A DNA stretch of 48,883 nt from Eubacterium sp. (lineage in GTDB: Bacteria > Bacillota > Clostridia > Lachnospirales > Lachnospiraceae): contig JAFXZW010000101.1 of assembly GCA_017541035.1 (NCBI GenBank), positions 1 through 48,883 of the forward strand, given 5' to 3'. Below are positions 1-8,159 of the stretch, one piece after another. The position numbers were made by a program, and so were the translations under genes. Positions within the stretch are counted from its first letter, which is position 1, and each line of letters starts with the position of its first letter. The notes under the pieces were generated by a model. It searched no databases and was not told the DNA's origin. It worked only from the letters and a program-made list of their open reading frames with translations.

Positions 1-93
1 ATCGAATACTATAACAACGAACGGATCCAGGCAAAAACAAAATGGATGCCTCCCGTAAAATATAGGGAAACATCCATTTGTTCCGGTTACTAA
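1..93 (+). mobile_element. IS3-family transposase, C-terminal fragment (5' end outside window)
   Basis: Frame 1 is open from the first base to a TAA at 91-93. It encodes about 30 residues beginning IEYYNNERIQ and continuing with a K-x-K-W-MPPVKYR segment. The YYNxxRIQ...L/M-P-P-V-x-Y-R pattern is the standard end of the integrase-core (rve) domain of IS3-family OrfB transposases, which cut and join the element ends in the cytoplasm. Only the extreme C-terminus is visible, so it cannot be judged whether the element is intact. It points toward rpsI, which is transcribed convergently. Confidence 0.8.
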
Positions 94-100
94 TGATAAA

Positions 101-122
101 TGTGTCCAGTTTTCTGGGTACA
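101..122 (+). repeat. Probable right terminal inverted repeat of the IS3-family element
   Basis: Eight bases after the transposase stop lies TGTGTCCAGTTTTCTGGGTA followed by CA. It resembles the right ends of IS3/IS150-group elements (TGTxCAxxTTxxTGGGTxCA, ending in CA). The left end and any target duplication lie outside the window, so the exact boundary is inferred. Confidence 0.6.
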
Positions 123-156
123 TATCATTTTTTGACTATCTTTTTGGTAACTTTTA

Positions 157-552
157 TTATCGCTTGCTGAACTGGGGTGCACGACGTGCTGCCTTCAATC
201 CATACTTCTTTCTTTCCTTCATACGCGGGTCTCTCGTCAGGAAACCTGCCTTCTTCAGAACGGGGCGAAGCTCTTCATTTGCCTCATTTAATGCTCTTGC
301 AATACCATGACGGATTGCACCGGCCTGACCGGTGAAGCCACCACCATATACATTGACAAGCACATCATACTTACCTTCTGTACCGGTTACGGCGAAGGGC
401 TGACGTACGATCACCTTCAGGGTCTCCAATCCGAAATACTCCTCGATATCCTTCTTATTTACGGTGATCTTTCCGGTTCCCGGAGTAAGATATACACGGG
501 CTACACTGCTTTTTCTTCTGCCTGTTCCGTAAAATCTTGTAGACTTTGCCAT
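157..552 (-). CDS. rpsI: 30S ribosomal protein S9 (uS9)
   Basis: The 131-aa product has the usual S9 length. It starts with the family motif [14 protein letters not shown], has the central [19 protein letters not shown] segment, and ends in the basic tail [12 protein letters not shown] that reaches the ribosomal P-site tRNA. AGGAGG sits eight bases before the ATG. The gene lies 16 bp after rplM, the usual two-gene pair. No intrinsic terminator is visible between its stop and the IS3 end, so the insertion may have displaced it or transcription may continue. Confidence 0.98.
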   Translation of the reverse strand: MAKSTRFYGTGRRKSSVARVYLTPGTGKITVNKKDIEEYFGLETLKVIVRQPFAVTGTEGKYDVLVNVYGGGFTGQAGAIRHGIARALNEANEELRPVLKKAGFLTRDPRMKERKKYGLKAARRAPQFSKR

Positions 553-568
553 TGCCTTATCCTCCTAA

Positions 569-1003
569 TTAATACTTGATCTGAAGCTCTTCGGGCTTCT
601 GAGCAGTCTGCTTGTGTTCCGGTCCGGCATAGACAAACAGCTTCTTGTACATCTGTCTTCCAAGGGGTCCCTTGGGAAGCATGCCCTTTACTGCGTGCTC
701 GATAACCGCCTCAGGCTTCTTAGCGAGCATTTCCTTCAGTGTTTTCTCCTTCAGACCACCTACATAATCAGAGTGGCTGTAATAAATCTTATCATCCAGC
801 TTGTGACCGGATACTTTGATCTTCTCTGCATTAACTACGATCACGTAATCGCCTGTGTCGATGTGCGGTGTGTAGATCGGCTTGGTCTTACCTCTCAGCA
901 CCTTGGCAACCTCACTCGCAAGGCGGCCTAATGTATGTCCTGTAGCATCAACTACATACCACTTTCTCTCGATCGTCGATGGGCTTGCCATAAAGCTCTT
1001 CAT
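569..1003 (-). CDS. rplM: 50S ribosomal protein L13 (uL13)
   Basis: The 144-aa protein has the L13 signatures [30 protein letters not shown] and [21 protein letters not shown]13 is an early-assembly protein of the large subunit. The ATG at 1003 is preceded by AAGGAGG seven bases upstream; an in-frame ATG 18 bases earlier would lie before this ribosome binding site and is rejected. The gene is first of an rplM-rpsI transcript with its own promoter (1148-1176). Confidence 0.97.
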   Translation of the reverse strand: MKSFMASPSTIERKWYVVDATGHTLGRLASEVAKVLRGKTKPIYTPHIDTGDYVIVVNAEKIKVSGHKLDDKIYYSHSDYVGGLKEKTLKEMLAKKPEAVIEHAVKGMLPKGPLGRQMYKKLFVYAGPEHKQTAQKPEELQIKY

Positions 1004-1147
1004 CGCTTTCTCCTCCTTCAATATAACGGACTTACGGCCTCACGGTCTCTGTCCGGTCTTTTCCTCACGTAAAATGCTCCGCCGCAACCGATTCTTTCAT
1101 TCCGGGGCATTGGTATGAAAGAACAGTAAACGCCGTCACAGAAAAAC

Positions 1148-1176
1148 ATTTTATAACACGGTGCCCGGTGTGTCAA
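1148..1176 (-). promoter_or_regulatory. Sigma-A type promoter for rplM-rpsI
   Basis: Read on the minus strand this is TTGACA, 17 bp, TAAAAT: a consensus -35 and near-consensus -10 at ideal spacing. It lies between truA and rplM, giving an rplM leader of about 135 nt. No L13-type leader structure was traced in detail. Confidence 0.85.
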
Positions 1177-1202
1177 GGGATTTTTTTATTTTTCATGATC
1201 AC

Positions 1203-2009
1203 CTATATGATGATGCTGGGGTCAAACGGTATTTTACTCCCAGCTGATGATTCGTCACTGTATCGGATTCCGACAAGACGAAGGCCCTGTGGTTCTGCCG
1301 TGGGACCTGCCTTGCTCCGGTCACAGGCTAGCAGGATATCCTGCATCTCTCCGGGTTGCCGAAGACCCATTCCGATTTCAAGGAGTGTGCCGGAAATGAT
1401 CCGCACCATGTTATAAAGGAACCCCTTCCCGCTTACCCGGATAATGACCAGCCTCGGTTCAGTTGCAGCTCTATCAACAGAAATATCCGTTATGGTCCGT
1501 ACTGTAGTCAGCGCCTGACTTCCGGCGGAGCAGAAAGATTTGAAATCATGCTCCCCCACAAGACACTCTGCTGCCTGCTGCATTTTGGAAATATCCAACG
1601 GATAATAACAGAATTTCGAATAAAGCCGTTCCAGCGGATTGGCAAAGCTGTGATTCCAGATCCGGTATTCATAGGTTTTCACCGAATCACAGTGCCGGGG
1701 ATGAAAATCCGGAGCCACTTCTTCGGAGCGCTGGATCCGGATATCCTCCGGTAACCGGGTATTCAGGGCGTAGGAAATCTTTTCCGCCGGTATACGGGTA
1801 TATGTATCGAATACAGCCACGTTCCCGAGCGCATGCACTCCGGCATCCGTACGGGAGGCTCCGATCACCCGGACCTCCTCTCCCAAAAGCCGCGTCAGCT
1901 CCCGGTTCAGCACTTCTTCTATCGTGATTCCGTTGGGTTGCAGCTGCCAACCGCTATACTGTGTCCCGTCATAAGCTACAATGAGACGTACTCTCTTTTT
2001 ACCTTCCAT
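1203..2009 (-). CDS. truA: tRNA pseudouridine(38-40) synthase TruA
   Basis: The 268-aa protein converts uridines 38-40 of the tRNA anticodon stem-loop to pseudouridine. The catalytic aspartate is D55 in ASRTDAGVHA; AYDGTQYSGWQLQP near the start and KGFLYNMVRIISGTLLEIG near the end are family motifs. GGAGG precedes the ATG and the gene lies 16 bp after ecfT, the usual Firmicute order. The last 15 or so residues (SAGSKIPFDPSIII) are encoded by a copy of the palindromic repeat at 1208-1252, so the C-terminus was probably replaced or extended by that element. Confidence 0.96.
   Translation of the reverse strand: MEGKKRVRLIVAYDGTQYSGWQLQPNGITIEEVLNRELTRLLGEEVRVIGASRTDAGVHALGNVAVFDTYTRIPAEKISYALNTRLPEDIRIQRSEEVAPDFHPRHCDSVKTYEYRIWNHSFANPLERLYSKFCYYPLDISKMQQAAECLVGEHDFKSFCSAGSQALTTVRTITDISVDRAATEPRLVIIRVSGKGFLYNMVRIISGTLLEIGMGLRQPGEMQDILLACDRSKAGPTAEPQGLRLVGIRYSDESSAGSKIPFDPSIII
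1208..1252. repeat. Palindromic interspersed element, copy 1 of 3
   Basis: The core GCTGGG...CCCAGC (1215-1244) is a hairpin with an inner AAA/TTT match, flanked by TGATGAT-like sequence. The same layout (GATGCCGG-GTCAAA-GTATTTT-CCAGCTGATGA) recurs at 2775-2816 and 9013-9056 in the same orientation. This copy overlaps the 3' end of truA. Confidence 0.75.
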
Positions 2010-2025
2010 CCTTACCTCCGGCCCT

Positions 2026-2757
2026 TTACCCCAGGATCATCCACACGATCATCATTACCGCATAAATCGCGAAAAGGAAGAATGTCAGGTGATCGATTCT
2101 CCTGTATTTCAGGGGCTCCATCCGGGTTCTTTTCGCTCCCGCATCATACCCTCGGATATCCATTGCATCCGCAAGAGTGCCCGCATGCTTCAGTGTCCGC
2201 CGGAACAGCGGAATCAGAAGAGGGATGTAGTCCCGGATCCGTTCAAGAACATTTCCTTCCTCCTGCATGGCACCTCTGGAAATCGTTGCTGTCTTCAACT
2301 CCTCCATCTGCCGTCCCAGTTCCGGGAGAAAATCAAATGCGATGGCGAGGGACATGGCTGCTCCTTCTGTCACGGGGAATCCCGTTCGAAGTCCGTCCAG
2401 AATGTCCCAGGGCGCCGTAGTCTTTGAAAAGATCACCGACATCAAAGTGATCAGCACAAGCTTCCAGAAGGTGATTCCGACAGATGCTGCATCCGCCCAG
2501 ATCATGGTGATCATTTCAGTAATAAGGATCAGGATCAGGACGCCTCCTGATGAACGAAGAATCTGTAAAAAAGAAAGGCCGGAGCGGAAAAAGGCCAACA
2601 GAAAAAAGGCACTGCTCAGACCGAGAAGCACCGGATTACCGGATATAACAGTCAAAATAACATATCCGATCAGAATATACAGTTTACAGCGCGGATCCAG
2701 CCGGGAGAGGAAACTTCCCTTCCCTGCGTACTGTCCGCTGGTGATACTGTGTTCCAT
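2026..2757 (-). CDS. ecfT: Energy-coupling factor transporter transmembrane protein EcfT
   Basis: The 243-aa integral membrane protein links ECF ATPases to exchangeable S-components for vitamin and metal uptake. Visible features are the N-terminal HSITSGQYAGKGSFLSRLDPRCKL segment, several hydrophobic helices between about residues 25 and 130, and PLLIPLFRRTLKHAGTLADAMDIRGYD, which matches the Ala-Arg-Gly coupling-helix region of EcfT. It sits between the fused ecfA and truA as in many Firmicutes. No S-component gene is adjacent, so the substrate cannot be named. Confidence 0.93.
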   Translation of the reverse strand: MEHSITSGQYAGKGSFLSRLDPRCKLYILIGYVILTVISGNPVLLGLSSAFFLLAFFRSGLSFLQILRSSGGVLILILITEMITMIWADAASVGITFWKLVLITLMSVIFSKTTAPWDILDGLRTGFPVTEGAAMSLAIAFDFLPELGRQMEELKTATISRGAMQEEGNVLERIRDYIPLLIPLFRRTLKHAGTLADAMDIRGYDAGAKRTRMEPLKYRRIDHLTFFLFAIYAVMMIVWMILG

Positions 2758-2774
2758 TTCTGACGCCTTTCATT

Positions 2775-2816
2775 GTGATGCCGGAGTCAAAAGGTATTTT
2801 GGCCCCCAGCTGATGA
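2775..2816. repeat. Palindromic interspersed element, copy 2 of 3
   Basis: It has the same organisation as the copies at 1208 and 9013: GATGCCGGAGTCAAAAGGTA then TTTTGGCCCCCAGCTGATGA. The hairpin here has mismatches. It fills the 121-bp gap between the early stop of ecfA and the ecfT start. Confidence 0.72.
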
Positions 2817-2878
2817 TATCCGCACGCAGACTATGTGTGCAACATGCTGCTGAAACACTCACAGTTCTCCTCGTGATC

Positions 2879-4627
2879 CTATATGCCTCCGTGGCGGGTT
2901 ACGATCACGGTACGTCCCTGCCGCACATATTCACGCAGGGTTTCCTGCAGGATCGCACACCCCTCCGGGTCCAGCCCTGCAAAAGGTTCATCCAGAACAA
3001 ATACCTCCGGCTTCATGGCCAGAACTCCGGCAATGGCTGCACGACGTTTTTCGCCTCCCGACAGTTTTTCGGGAGCACGCTTCCAAAGTGCTTCATCAAC
3101 CCCCAGCATGGACAGGGCGTCCTCCGCATCCTGTCTTGCAGCATTTTTCTCCTTCCCGGCCTTCAAAGGGCCGTACATGACATCCTCCAAAACGGTGGAG
3201 GCAAACATCTGCTCTTCCGGATGCTGCATTACGTATCCGATTATTTGCCGGATCTCTCTGAGAGAATCCTTCCTGCCGAAGAATCCACCGCCGCGTTCGT
3301 TCTTTCTCGGAAGTTCCCTGTCCTTTACCTTTATTCTTCCCTCGTCAGCAAGCAGTGTTGCATTCATTAGTTTACATAACGTTGATTTTCCGCTTCCGGT
3401 TCCTCCGGTCAGCTCATAGTACACGCCCGGGTAGATCGCTGCAGAGTATGACTGGATCACCGTTTTTTTCCCGTAGCGAAAGCCTGCATCTTCAAAACTG
3501 ATCACCGGTGAGAATACTTCCACCGTGTCGATTCCTTCCTTGCGTAAAAATCTTGGCTGATCGATATAGCTCTTCGCCTCCGGTTCCCTTTTCCCCTCGG
3601 AATGATCCGCAATCGGCGGAATCTTCAACTGTTGTTTTCCGACATCTTTCGAAGTCGGACGTCTTTCCCCCTCTCGCGAAGTCGTACGTCTTTCGCCTTC
3701 ATTAGAACCCGGATTTCTATCACTCCTTACGCCTTCATCAGAACCCGGATTTCTATCACTCTCATTTGAAGCCTGACGTCTTTCACTCACGGAAGAGCCC
3801 GGCGCTACATTTATCACACTCTCTCCAAAAGGATCCGGCAACACGGGTTCTTCACCAAACCCCGGATAAAATGTACCGTCTTCCGGATAAATCCAGTTTT
3901 TCCCTAACTTCCTCAATTCCAGCAGTTTCCCGCCTTCAAGAGCAAAAACCCGGTCCAAACGTCGTAAAACATCCGGATCATGACTCACCAGTATCATGGT
4001 CTGTTCCAGCCGTTTCGACGTACCCAGAAGAAAGCGAAGGATCTCTTCCTCCTCTTCATTACCCAGCATGGAGAAAGGCTCATCCAGAAGAAGGAGCGGT
4101 GCCCGCATCATCAATACGGAAACCAGTGCCGCTCTCTGCTTTTCTCCACCGGAAAGTTCCCGAAAAGAACGTTCCCCCGGATCCCCGAATCCATTTTGGG
4201 ATCTTTTTTCGCCCCTTTTCTCTCGCTTACTCTCTCTGCCGGTTCTATCGTACAACAATTTCTCTTTCAGGCCGATCCATCGTTTTCGGATCACCTCCGG
4301 ATCTACCCCAAGATTCTCCGGTCCGAAGGCTGCATCCCGGGATACCCCGGAGAACACCACTCCCCGTTCCGGTTCCTGCATAAGATAACCCATATTCCCC
4401 CGAAGTGTCTCCAGATCATGCGCATGGAAGGGATCTTTTCCGTCCAGTAGCAGCTGCCCCATGGCCATCGGCCTCTTCAGACACGCAAGATAACGGAGTA
4501 AGCTCGTTTTCCCCACTCCGTTGGATCCTGTAAGACCGACTCTCTCACCGGCTTTGATCTCTGCGGAAAGACGGGCTCCCGGTACCGTATGAAGTTCAAG
4601 ATCGATCAGCCTTACTGAAAAACCCAT
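2879..4627 (-). CDS. Fused ECF transporter ATPase (EcfA1-EcfA2 type), C-terminus shortened
   Basis: The 582-aa protein has two ABC ATPase domains that power ECF-type uptake with EcfT. Domain 1 has Walker A GSNGVGKT (34-41), Q-loop MQEP (83-86), signature LSGGEKQR (158-165), Walker B LLLLDEP (178-184) and H-loop LVSHD. Domain 2 has Walker A GGTGSGKST (408-416), Q-loop MQHP (467-470), signature LSGGEKRR (522-529) and Walker B VFVLDEP (542-548). The chain ends VTRHGGI, at or one residue beyond the H-loop, so the usual 40-60 residue tail of domain 2 is missing. A hydrophilic linker (about 281-350) carries internal repeats. Normally these domains are separate genes ecfA1 and ecfA2. Confidence 0.9.
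   Translation of the reverse strand: MGFSVRLIDLELHTVPGARLSAEIKAGERVGLTGSNGVGKTSLLRYLACLKRPMAMGQLLLDGKDPFHAHDLETLRGNMGYLMQEPERGVVFSGVSRDAAFGPENLGVDPEVIRKRWIGLKEKLLYDRTGRESKREKRGEKRSQNGFGDPGERSFRELSGGEKQRAALVSVLMMRAPLLLLDEPFSMLGNEEEEEILRFLLGTSKRLEQTMILVSHDPDVLRRLDRVFALEGGKLLELRKLGKNWIYPEDGTFYPGFGEEPVLPDPFGESVINVAPGSSVSERRQASNESDRNPGSDEGVRSDRNPGSNEGERRTTSREGERRPTSKDVGKQQLKIPPIADHSEGKREPEAKSYIDQPRFLRKEGIDTVEVFSPVISFEDAGFRYGKKTVIQSYSAAIYPGVYYELTGGTGSGKSTLCKLMNATLLADEGRIKVKDRELPRKNERGGGFFGRKDSLREIRQIIGYVMQHPEEQMFASTVLEDVMYGPLKAGKEKNAARQDAEDALSMLGVDEALWKRAPEKLSGGEKRRAAIAGVLAMKPEVFVLDEPFAGLDPEGCAILQETLREYVRQGRTVIVTRHGGI
3695..3760 (-). repeat. Direct repeat (36-bp period) in the EcfA linker
   Basis: A 30-bp unit at 3695-3724 recurs at 3731-3760 with one mismatch. 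It encodes the repeated peptide SDRNPGS(N/D)EG in the domain linker. Weaker related units encode TSREGERRP and ERRQASNES on either side, so the linker probably grew by in-frame tandem duplication. Confidence 0.85.
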
Positions 4628-4719
4628 TATTCTCCACCAATCCTGTTTTGTGGGGCTGTCATAGTCACTCGCTTCCTCTGAAGCACACGTTGGTGACCTT
4701 CCCTTTTAACCCTTCCATC

Positions 4720-4748
4720 ATTCTACCAGCAGAAAAGAAAAACCGCAA
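4720..4748 (-). promoter_or_regulatory. Putative promoter of ecfA-ecfT-truA
   Basis: On the minus strand TTGCGG, 17 bp, TAGAAT lies about 90 bp before the ecfA start codon, just downstream of the hairpin that follows rplQ. This suggests the ECF-truA unit is transcribed separately from the ribosomal block. Confidence 0.65.
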
Positions 4749-4770
4749 CCCGTTCTCCCGGGCGTATAAC

Positions 4771-4804
4771 GTGAAAGACAGCCGGTTTCGGAAAACCGAC
4801 TGTC
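4771..4804 (-). terminator. Putative intrinsic terminator after rplQ
   Basis: The minus strand has GACAGTCGGTTT, loop TCCG, AAACCGGCTGTC with one mismatch, then TTTCAC. The stem is long but the U-tract short, so termination may be partial. It starts 28 bp after the rplQ stop and separates the alpha operon from the ecfA promoter. Confidence 0.6.
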
Positions 4805-4832
4805 CTAAATTGCTTATTCAGCGTATACAGAC

Positions 4833-5369
4833 TTATACCAGCTCCAGGAATACTTCCATGGCGCCATCGCCTTTTCTCTGTCCGATCTTTACGATACGAG
4901 TATAACCGCCGTTCCGTCCGGAATATTTTGCACCAAGATCTGTAAAGAGCTTCTCGGGAAGATCTACCTTCTTGATAGCCTTCTTCTTGCCGGCATTCTC
5001 AGCAGGAACCTCGACAACCGGATAGAGAACCTTCAGCATCTCACGACGGGCATGCAGGCGGCTGGGAAGATCCTTCTTTACAGTCTTCTCGATCTCATCG
5101 TAAACCGTAACCTTCTTGCCGTCAACCACATTCTTCATGCGCTTGCCGTCCTTATCCTTGCGGGCAACCTTGGCAGTCACTTTAATCTCTTCGAAGTTAT
5201 CCTTTTCCTTAACACCCATGGTGATCAGCTTCTCTGCGATCTTGCGAACTTCCTTCGCACGTGCCTCCGTGGTACGGATCTTTCCGTGATAGATCAGCTG
5301 GGTAACCTGGTTGCGAAGCAGAGCCTTTCTCTGGTCACTCTTCTTGCCTAACTTTCTGTACATAGCCAT
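4833..5369 (-). CDS. rplQ: 50S ribosomal protein L17 (bL17), extended form
   Basis: The 178-aa product starts YRKLGKKSDQRKALLRNQVTQLI and has TTEARAKEVRKIAEKLI, the L17 core, and ends GGYTRIVKIGQRKGDGAMEVFLEL. The B. subtilis protein has about 120 residues; the extra length is a charged insert at about residues 55-100 and a lysine-rich stretch near 125-135. Enlarged L17 proteins are known in Clostridia. AGGAGG precedes the start. The gene is last of the ribosomal block. Confidence 0.97.
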   Translation of the reverse strand: MAMYRKLGKKSDQRKALLRNQVTQLIYHGKIRTTEARAKEVRKIAEKLITMGVKEKDNFEEIKVTAKVARKDKDGKRMKNVVDGKKVTVYDEIEKTVKKDLPSRLHARREMLKVLYPVVEVPAENAGKKKAIKKVDLPEKLFTDLGAKYSGRNGGYTRIVKIGQRKGDGAMEVFLELV

Positions 5370-5458
5370 TTTAAAATATCCTCCTTACCCTTGCGGGTCT
5401 TCGCTTTGCGTACTAATCCTTCTGCTTAAGCGGTGATTATGTTATTTCTATTTGCTGT

Positions 5459-5516
5459 CGTATCAACAGGATAAGGGCCGCATGCTTGCATGCCGGGCAT
5501 TAATCCTGTTGATACG
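5459..5516. repeat. Long inverted repeat in the rpoA-rplQ spacer
   Basis: CGTATCAACAGGAT (5459-5472) is perfectly repeated in inverse at 5503-5516. The loop carries a second inverted repeat, GCATGC TT GCATGC (5480-5493). The element would fold in both DNA and RNA and lies in a 263-bp gap where tight spacing is usual. Confidence 0.8.
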
Positions 5517-5545
5517 ATCTGCGAAGCAGAAATCTCATGCATCCG

Positions 5546-5601
5546 CCATAGCCGAAAGCCACGAAGTGGCGACATACGCGCTTCGCGCGTATGGGCTGTG
5601 G
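5546..5601. repeat. Three-way-junction-like structured element in the rpoA-rplQ spacer
   Basis: An outer pair CCATAGCC (5546-5553)/GGCTGTGG (5594-5601), allowing one G-T pair, encloses two perfect hairpins: GCCAC GAA GTGGC (5558-5570) and CATACGCGC TTC GCGCGTATG (5573-5593). Both small loops have the form GAA/TTC. It does not resemble a tRNA or a known leader and is probably a mobile repeat, although it would be transcribed within the operon. Confidence 0.65.
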
Positions 5602-5632
5602 TCGGTGCAGGAGACGGCAAATCGTATTATAT

Positions 5633-6589
5633 TTACTCTTCTCCGTTACTGAGAGAGAGTCCTAATTCCTTCAGCTTTCCAAGCACTTCATCCAGTGACT
5701 TGCGTCCCAGATTCCGTACCTTCATCATTTCCTCTGAAGTCTTGTCACAAAGTTCCTTTACGGTATTGATACCGGCACGCTTCAGGCAGTTGTAGGAACG
5801 GACAGAGAGCTCCAGCTCATCAATGGACATGGTAACTGCCTTGCCCTTATCCTCTTCCTCTTTCTCAACCATGACATCAATCTTCTGTGCGCTTTCGGAA
5901 AGGTCAATGAACAGAGCCAGATGCTCCGAAAGTACCTTTGCCGCAAGGCTTACCGCATCATCCGGTGCCAGCGTACCATTTGTATACACATCCAATGTCA
6001 GCTTATCGTAATCTGTGATCTGACCCACACGTGTATTCTCAACTGTCATATTCACGCGCTCAACCGGCGTGAAAATGGAATCCACCGAAATCTGGTCGAT
6101 GGAAGAATCCAGTTCCTTGTTCTTATCTGCACTGACATAGCCTCTGCCGTTGCGAATCACAAGTTCCATCTCCAGAGAAGCTTCCGGACCGCTCAAGTTA
6201 GCGATCACCAGCTCCGGATTCAGGATCTCAAGTTCCGGATCCAGACGGATATCACCTGCTGTTACAACACAGTTTCCCGAGGCTTCGATGTACGCAGTCT
6301 TCATTTCCTGGCTGGAGGAATTGTTCTTGATGTGGAGCTCCTTAATGTTCATAATGATCTCCGTAACATCCTCTTTTACACCGGGAATGGAACTGAACTC
6401 ATGCAGTACACCCTTGATCTTAACAAAGCTGACTGCCGTACCCGGAAGGGAAGACAGCATGATCCGACGCAGGGAATTACCCAAAGTCGTACCATAGCCC
6501 CGCTCCAGCGGTTCTACGACGAACCGGCCGTGCTTCTTATCCTCAGAGATCTCCTCGATCTCAATTCTGGGCTTTTCGAATTCAAACAT
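5633..6589 (-). CDS. rpoA: DNA-directed RNA polymerase subunit alpha
   Basis: The 318-aa alpha subunit nucleates RNA polymerase assembly and contacts UP elements and activators. The N-terminal domain shows [30 protein letters not shown] (about 21-50) and SDPVERVN-like FTPVERVNM. The C-terminal domain shows [19 protein letters not shown] and [11 protein letters not shown]. Order rpsD-rpoA-rplQ is standard. The 177-bp upstream gap contains a possible internal promoter and a 9-bp inverted repeat. Start is supported by AAGGAGGAAAAGGC before the ATG. Confidence 0.98.
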   Translation of the reverse strand: MFEFEKPRIEIEEISEDKKHGRFVVEPLERGYGTTLGNSLRRIMLSSLPGTAVSFVKIKGVLHEFSSIPGVKEDVTEIIMNIKELHIKNNSSSQEMKTAYIEASGNCVVTAGDIRLDPELEILNPELVIANLSGPEASLEMELVIRNGRGYVSADKNKELDSSIDQISVDSIFTPVERVNMTVENTRVGQITDYDKLTLDVYTNGTLAPDDAVSLAAKVLSEHLALFIDLSESAQKIDVMVEKEEEDKGKAVTMSIDELELSVRSYNCLKRAGINTVKELCDKTSEEMMKVRNLGRKSLDEVLGKLKELGLSLSNGEE

Positions 6590-6616
6590 GCCTTTTCCTC
6601 CTTATTCGTCGATCCT

Positions 6617-6645
6617 GTCATTTTATGCTTCTTAAGTAAAATGAC
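6617..6645. other. Perfect hairpin in the rpoA leader
   Basis: GTCATTTTA (6617-6625) and TAAAATGAC (6637-6645) form a perfect 9-bp inverted repeat with an 11-nt spacer, about 30 bases before the rpoA start. It could be an RNA hairpin or a protein-binding palindrome. It has no U-tract, so it is not an intrinsic terminator. Confidence 0.55.
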
Positions 6646-6659
6646 ACCTATATCCTCTT

Positions 6660-6689
6660 TCATTACCTGTTATGTCCGACATATGTCAA
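6660..6689 (-). promoter_or_regulatory. Possible internal promoter for rpoA-rplQ
   Basis: The minus strand has a perfect TTGACA, then 18 bp, then TAATGA. The -10 is weak but the -35 is consensus, and it lies in the unusual 177-bp gap between rpsD and rpoA. Confidence 0.45.
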
Positions 6690-6766
6690 ACGGGTGAAGC
6701 TTAAGGAGCAGCGGCGGCAAGAGATGTTCTTCCCCGGCTTTTTCTTCGCCGCAGGTCCTTTAATGA

Positions 6767-7360
6767 TTACTTAGAATACAGCTCGACGATCAGAGTCTCA
6801 TTTACCGGAACATCAATCTGCTCGCGCAGCGGCTTCTCCAGGATCTTGCCGGAGAGAGTCTCGGAGGATGCTTCCATCCAGGACGGAACGGCAATACCAC
6901 CGTTTGCCTCAACGATATCCTTGAAACGCTGCAGAGAACGGGACTTCTCCTTGATCTCGATCACATCACCCGGCTCCACCTTGTAAGACGGGATCGTTAC
7001 GATCTTTCCGTTTACCAGGACGTGACGATGAGTCACTACCTGACGTGCTTCACGGCGTGTCCGTGCAAAGCCCATGCGGAAAATGATATTGTCCAGACGA
7101 AGCTCAAGAAGTGTCATCAGGTTCGGGCCCACCAGACCGGGCATACGGCTTGCCTTCTCATACAGATTACGGAAGGGCTTCTCCTGCACACCATAGATGA
7201 ACTTAGCCTTCTGCTTCTCGCGCAGCTGCAGACCGTACTCGGAAACCTTCCGGTTGGACCGCAAAGACTTTCTACGGGACTTCTTATTTACACCAAGATA
7301 TGCCGGTTCCAGCTCAAGAGAGCGGCACCGCTTCAGAATCGGCGTTCTGTTAATAGCCAT
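6767..7360 (-). CDS. rpsD: 30S ribosomal protein S4 (uS4)
   Basis: The 197-aa primary rRNA-binding protein nucleates assembly of the 30S body. It has EKASRMPGLVGPNLMTLLELRLD and the S4 RNA-binding domain TRREARQVVTHRHVLVNGKIV. The N-terminus (INRTPILKRCRSLELEPAYLG) lacks the four-cysteine zinc motif, so it is the C-minus form. GGAGG precedes the ATG and rpsK lies 16 bp upstream. In other bacteria S4 represses its own operon; no leader target was identified here. Confidence 0.97.
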   Translation of the reverse strand: MAINRTPILKRCRSLELEPAYLGVNKKSRRKSLRSNRKVSEYGLQLREKQKAKFIYGVQEKPFRNLYEKASRMPGLVGPNLMTLLELRLDNIIFRMGFARTRREARQVVTHRHVLVNGKIVTIPSYKVEPGDVIEIKEKSRSLQRFKDIVEANGGIAVPSWMEASSETLSGKILEKPLREQIDVPVNETLIVELYSK

Positions 7361-7376
7361 CTTATTATCCTCCTAA

Positions 7377-7772
7377 TCAGACTCTTCTTCTCTTCGGCGG
7401 ACGGCATCCGTTATGGGGAACGGGTGTCACATCCTTAATGGTAAGAACCTCAAGACCACATGCAGCCAGTGCACGGATCGCTGCCTCGCGACCGGAACCG
7501 GGTCCCTTAACCATTACATCCAGCGTCTTTAATCCATAGGGAGCAGCTGCCTTCGCTGCTGTCTCTGCTGCCATCTGTGCAGCATACGGGGTAGACTTCT
7601 TGGAGCCTCTGAAGCCAAGTCCGCCTGCGCTTGCCCAGGACAGGGCATTTCCCTGTGCGTCAGTCAGCGTTACAATCGTGTTATTGAAGGAAGACTGGAT
7701 ATGTGCCTGTCCATGCTCAACAACCTTGCGATTACGCTTCTTTGCTACTTTCTTTGTTGTCTTTTGTGCCAT
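7377..7772 (-). CDS. rpsK: 30S ribosomal protein S11 (uS11)
   Basis: The 131-aa protein carries S11 signatures [35 protein letters not shown] and the C-terminal [18 protein letters not shown]11 lies on the 30S platform near the mRNA exit. GGAGG precedes the ATG. It lies between rpsM and rpsD with 16-18 bp spacers, indicating co-transcription. Confidence 0.98.
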   Translation of the reverse strand: MAQKTTKKVAKKRNRKVVEHGQAHIQSSFNNTIVTLTDAQGNALSWASAGGLGFRGSKKSTPYAAQMAAETAAKAAAPYGLKTLDVMVKGPGSGREAAIRALAACGLEVLTIKDVTPVPHNGCRPPKRRRV

Positions 7773-7790
7773 CGACTTATATCCTCCAAA

Positions 7791-8159
7791 TTACTTCTTC
7801 TTGTTTGCTACCGTCTTCTTCGGACCCTTTCTTGTACGCGCGTTATTCTTGGTATTCTGACCGCGTACCGGAAGACTCTTTCTGTGACGGATGCCACGAT
7901 AACAACCGATTTCCTGCAGACGCTTAATGTTCAGCGCAGTTTCCCGACGAAGATCACCCTCGACGGTTACAGTCTCATTGATCACATCGCTGATCCGACG
8001 AACCTCATCATCTGTCAGATCACGAACTCTTGTGTCAGGATTTACATCAGCGCTTGCAAGTACCTTCTTCGAGGTGGAAAGACCAATACCGTAGATATAG
8101 GTCAGACCGATCTCAATGCGCTTCTCTCTCGGTAAATCCACACCTGAAATACGAGCCAT
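7791..8159 (-). CDS. rpsM: 30S ribosomal protein S13 (uS13)
   Basis: The 122-aa protein starts [19 protein letters not shown] and contains [16 protein letters not shown] and [17 protein letters not shown], with a basic tail that contacts P-site tRNA. The reading frame extends upstream without a stop to 8396, but the ATG at 8159 is preceded by CGGAGGT and matches the family start, so the longer form is rejected. A 276-bp spacer separates it from rpmJ, unusually long for this cluster. Confidence 0.97.
   Translation of the reverse strand: MARISGVDLPREKRIEIGLTYIYGIGLSTSKKVLASADVNPDTRVRDLTDDEVRRISDVINETVTVEGDLRRETALNIKRLQEIGCYRGIRHRKSLPVRGQNTKNNARTRKGPKKTVANKKK

Noticed and set aside
2267-3370. 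367-codon open frame on the plus strand
   Set aside because: It is antisense to ecfT and ecfA, lacks family motifs, and crosses well-supported genes.
5546-5601. Possible tRNA-like gene
   Set aside because: It has only two inner hairpins, no T-loop or anticodon-arm consensus and no acceptor tail.
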